DNA from: an uncultured Veillonella sp.
GTDB lineage: Bacteria > Bacillota > Negativicutes > Veillonellales > Veillonellaceae
Direction of reading: 5' to 3'
NCBI GenBank assembly: GCA_900549845.1
Contig: URPT01000098.1
Coordinates: 1 to 6,169, forward strand
Length of the DNA: 6,169 nucleotides
Of this stretch, positions 5,638 to 6,169 are shown one piece after another. Numbering within the stretch: position 1 is the stretch's first letter; each line of letters opens with the position of its first letter. Below the pieces are notes generated by a model, which was not told where the DNA came from, did not search any database, and saw only the letters and a list, made by a program, of their open reading frames with translations. A program made the position numbers and the translations under genes.

Positions 5638-6169
5638 CTATATGTATCCATTAGCATTTATACCATACCATAATATATCACCTATGGTGTTTCCAAATAT
5701 TATGGACTGAATAATAAAAATGGTAATCCCCATAATCCAATCCTGACGACGAGAAGGTGTTTCTTCAAGTCCTATAGACTTACTAATAACAGCGGTGACA
5801 GGTACATAAGCGGTTCTTTCACCGTAACTATTCTCACCTTCATCGCCTCGTTTCAATTCATAGTTCAAGAATATAAAGAAGCCTATAATGGGAATAAAGG
5901 AGATCAGTTGAGTCCAGCCGCTACGGCCAATATCATGCATACGTCGCGTTGTGATCGCAATATTAGGAATCAGGAAAAAGAGAGTCACTAACAGATTAAT
6001 CGTATCAATGATAGACTCAAAATTATAGAGACCTACTCCGTTACAAAGAATGGCTATAATCCCTAGTGTTCCTTGAACCATCATGACTCCAGCTATGAAC
6101 CGCCAGTATTCACTACGGCTCGCACGACCTTTAAAATTGGCGTAGTTTTTGATGCCTAGCACGAAGGCA
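5638..6169 (-). CDS. DUF805 family membrane protein, 5' end outside the window
   Basis: The frame is open to the right edge. The GTG at 6162 is unlikely to be the start: no ribosome site is visible before it, and the two paralogues carry about 25 and 50 residues before the matching RASR motif. Numbered from that GTG, the family marks are FKGRASRSEYW (10-20), RRMHDIGRSGW (73-83) and RGDEGENSYG (105-114). Hydrophobic segments lie at about 22-40, 54-71 and 84-100. GLEETPS (131-137) leads to a fourth segment at about 142-160. A missing N-terminal zinc ribbon cannot be ruled out. The stop is TAG (5640-5638). A 217-bp AT-rich gap with no strong terminator separates it from the zinc-ribbon gene, so cotranscription is possible. 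Function is unknown. Confidence 0.88.
   Translation of the reverse strand, partial: AFVLGIKNYANFKGRASRSEYWRFIAGVMMVQGTLGIIAILCNGVGLYNFESIIDTINLLVTLFFLIPNIAITTRRMHDIGRSGWTQLISFIPIIGFFIFLNYELKRGDEGENSYGERTAYVPVTAVISKSIGLEETPSRRQDWIMGITIFIIQSIIFGNTIGDILWYGINANGYI

Noticed and set aside
1..6169. CRISPR array, tRNA/rRNA genes, insertion sequences or phage attachment sites
   Set aside because: I saw no spaced direct repeats, cloverleaf sequences, transposase motifs or terminal inverted repeats on either strand.

Overview
The window most likely comes from a diderm Firmicute of the class Negativicutes, with Veillonella as the best guess. Three things point there. An isoleucyl-tRNA synthetase gene sits behind a long T-box leader, a Firmicutes-type control. 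The start of an inverse-autotransporter adhesin lies at the left edge, and such a protein needs an outer membrane. The DNA is AT-rich, with very AT-rich intergenic stretches. The genus is inferred from these traits, not from a database match.

Every gene I can support is on the minus strand, so transcription runs from high to low coordinates. From the right: (1) a DUF805 membrane protein gene whose 5' end lies beyond the window (5638-6169); (2) a DUF805 gene with an N-terminal four-cysteine zinc ribbon (4785-5420); (3) a third DUF805 gene (4152-4682); (4) a near-consensus promoter, a T-box leader and ileS (914-4076); (5) an untracked 25-codon gene for a cationic amphipathic peptide, with a strong ribosome binding site and a strong terminator (548-625); (6) the first 99 codons of an inverse-autotransporter / intimin-like adhesin with a signal peptide and a near-consensus promoter (1-298).

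Hairpin terminators separate most units: after the zinc-ribbon DUF805 gene, after the third DUF805 gene, after ileS and after the small peptide gene. The window therefore reads as a row of mostly single-gene transcripts, not one operon. ileS is a housekeeping gene predicted to respond to uncharged tRNA-Ile. The DUF805 trio looks like a local paralogue family of unknown function. The peptide and adhesin genes form a small accessory, surface-facing zone downstream of ileS.

The most interesting item is the 25-residue peptide. It has net charge +2, no acidic residue, and polar residues spaced 3-4 apart on one helical face. It resembles phenol-soluble modulins, leaderless bacteriocins or type I toxins in general character, but I recognise no specific family.
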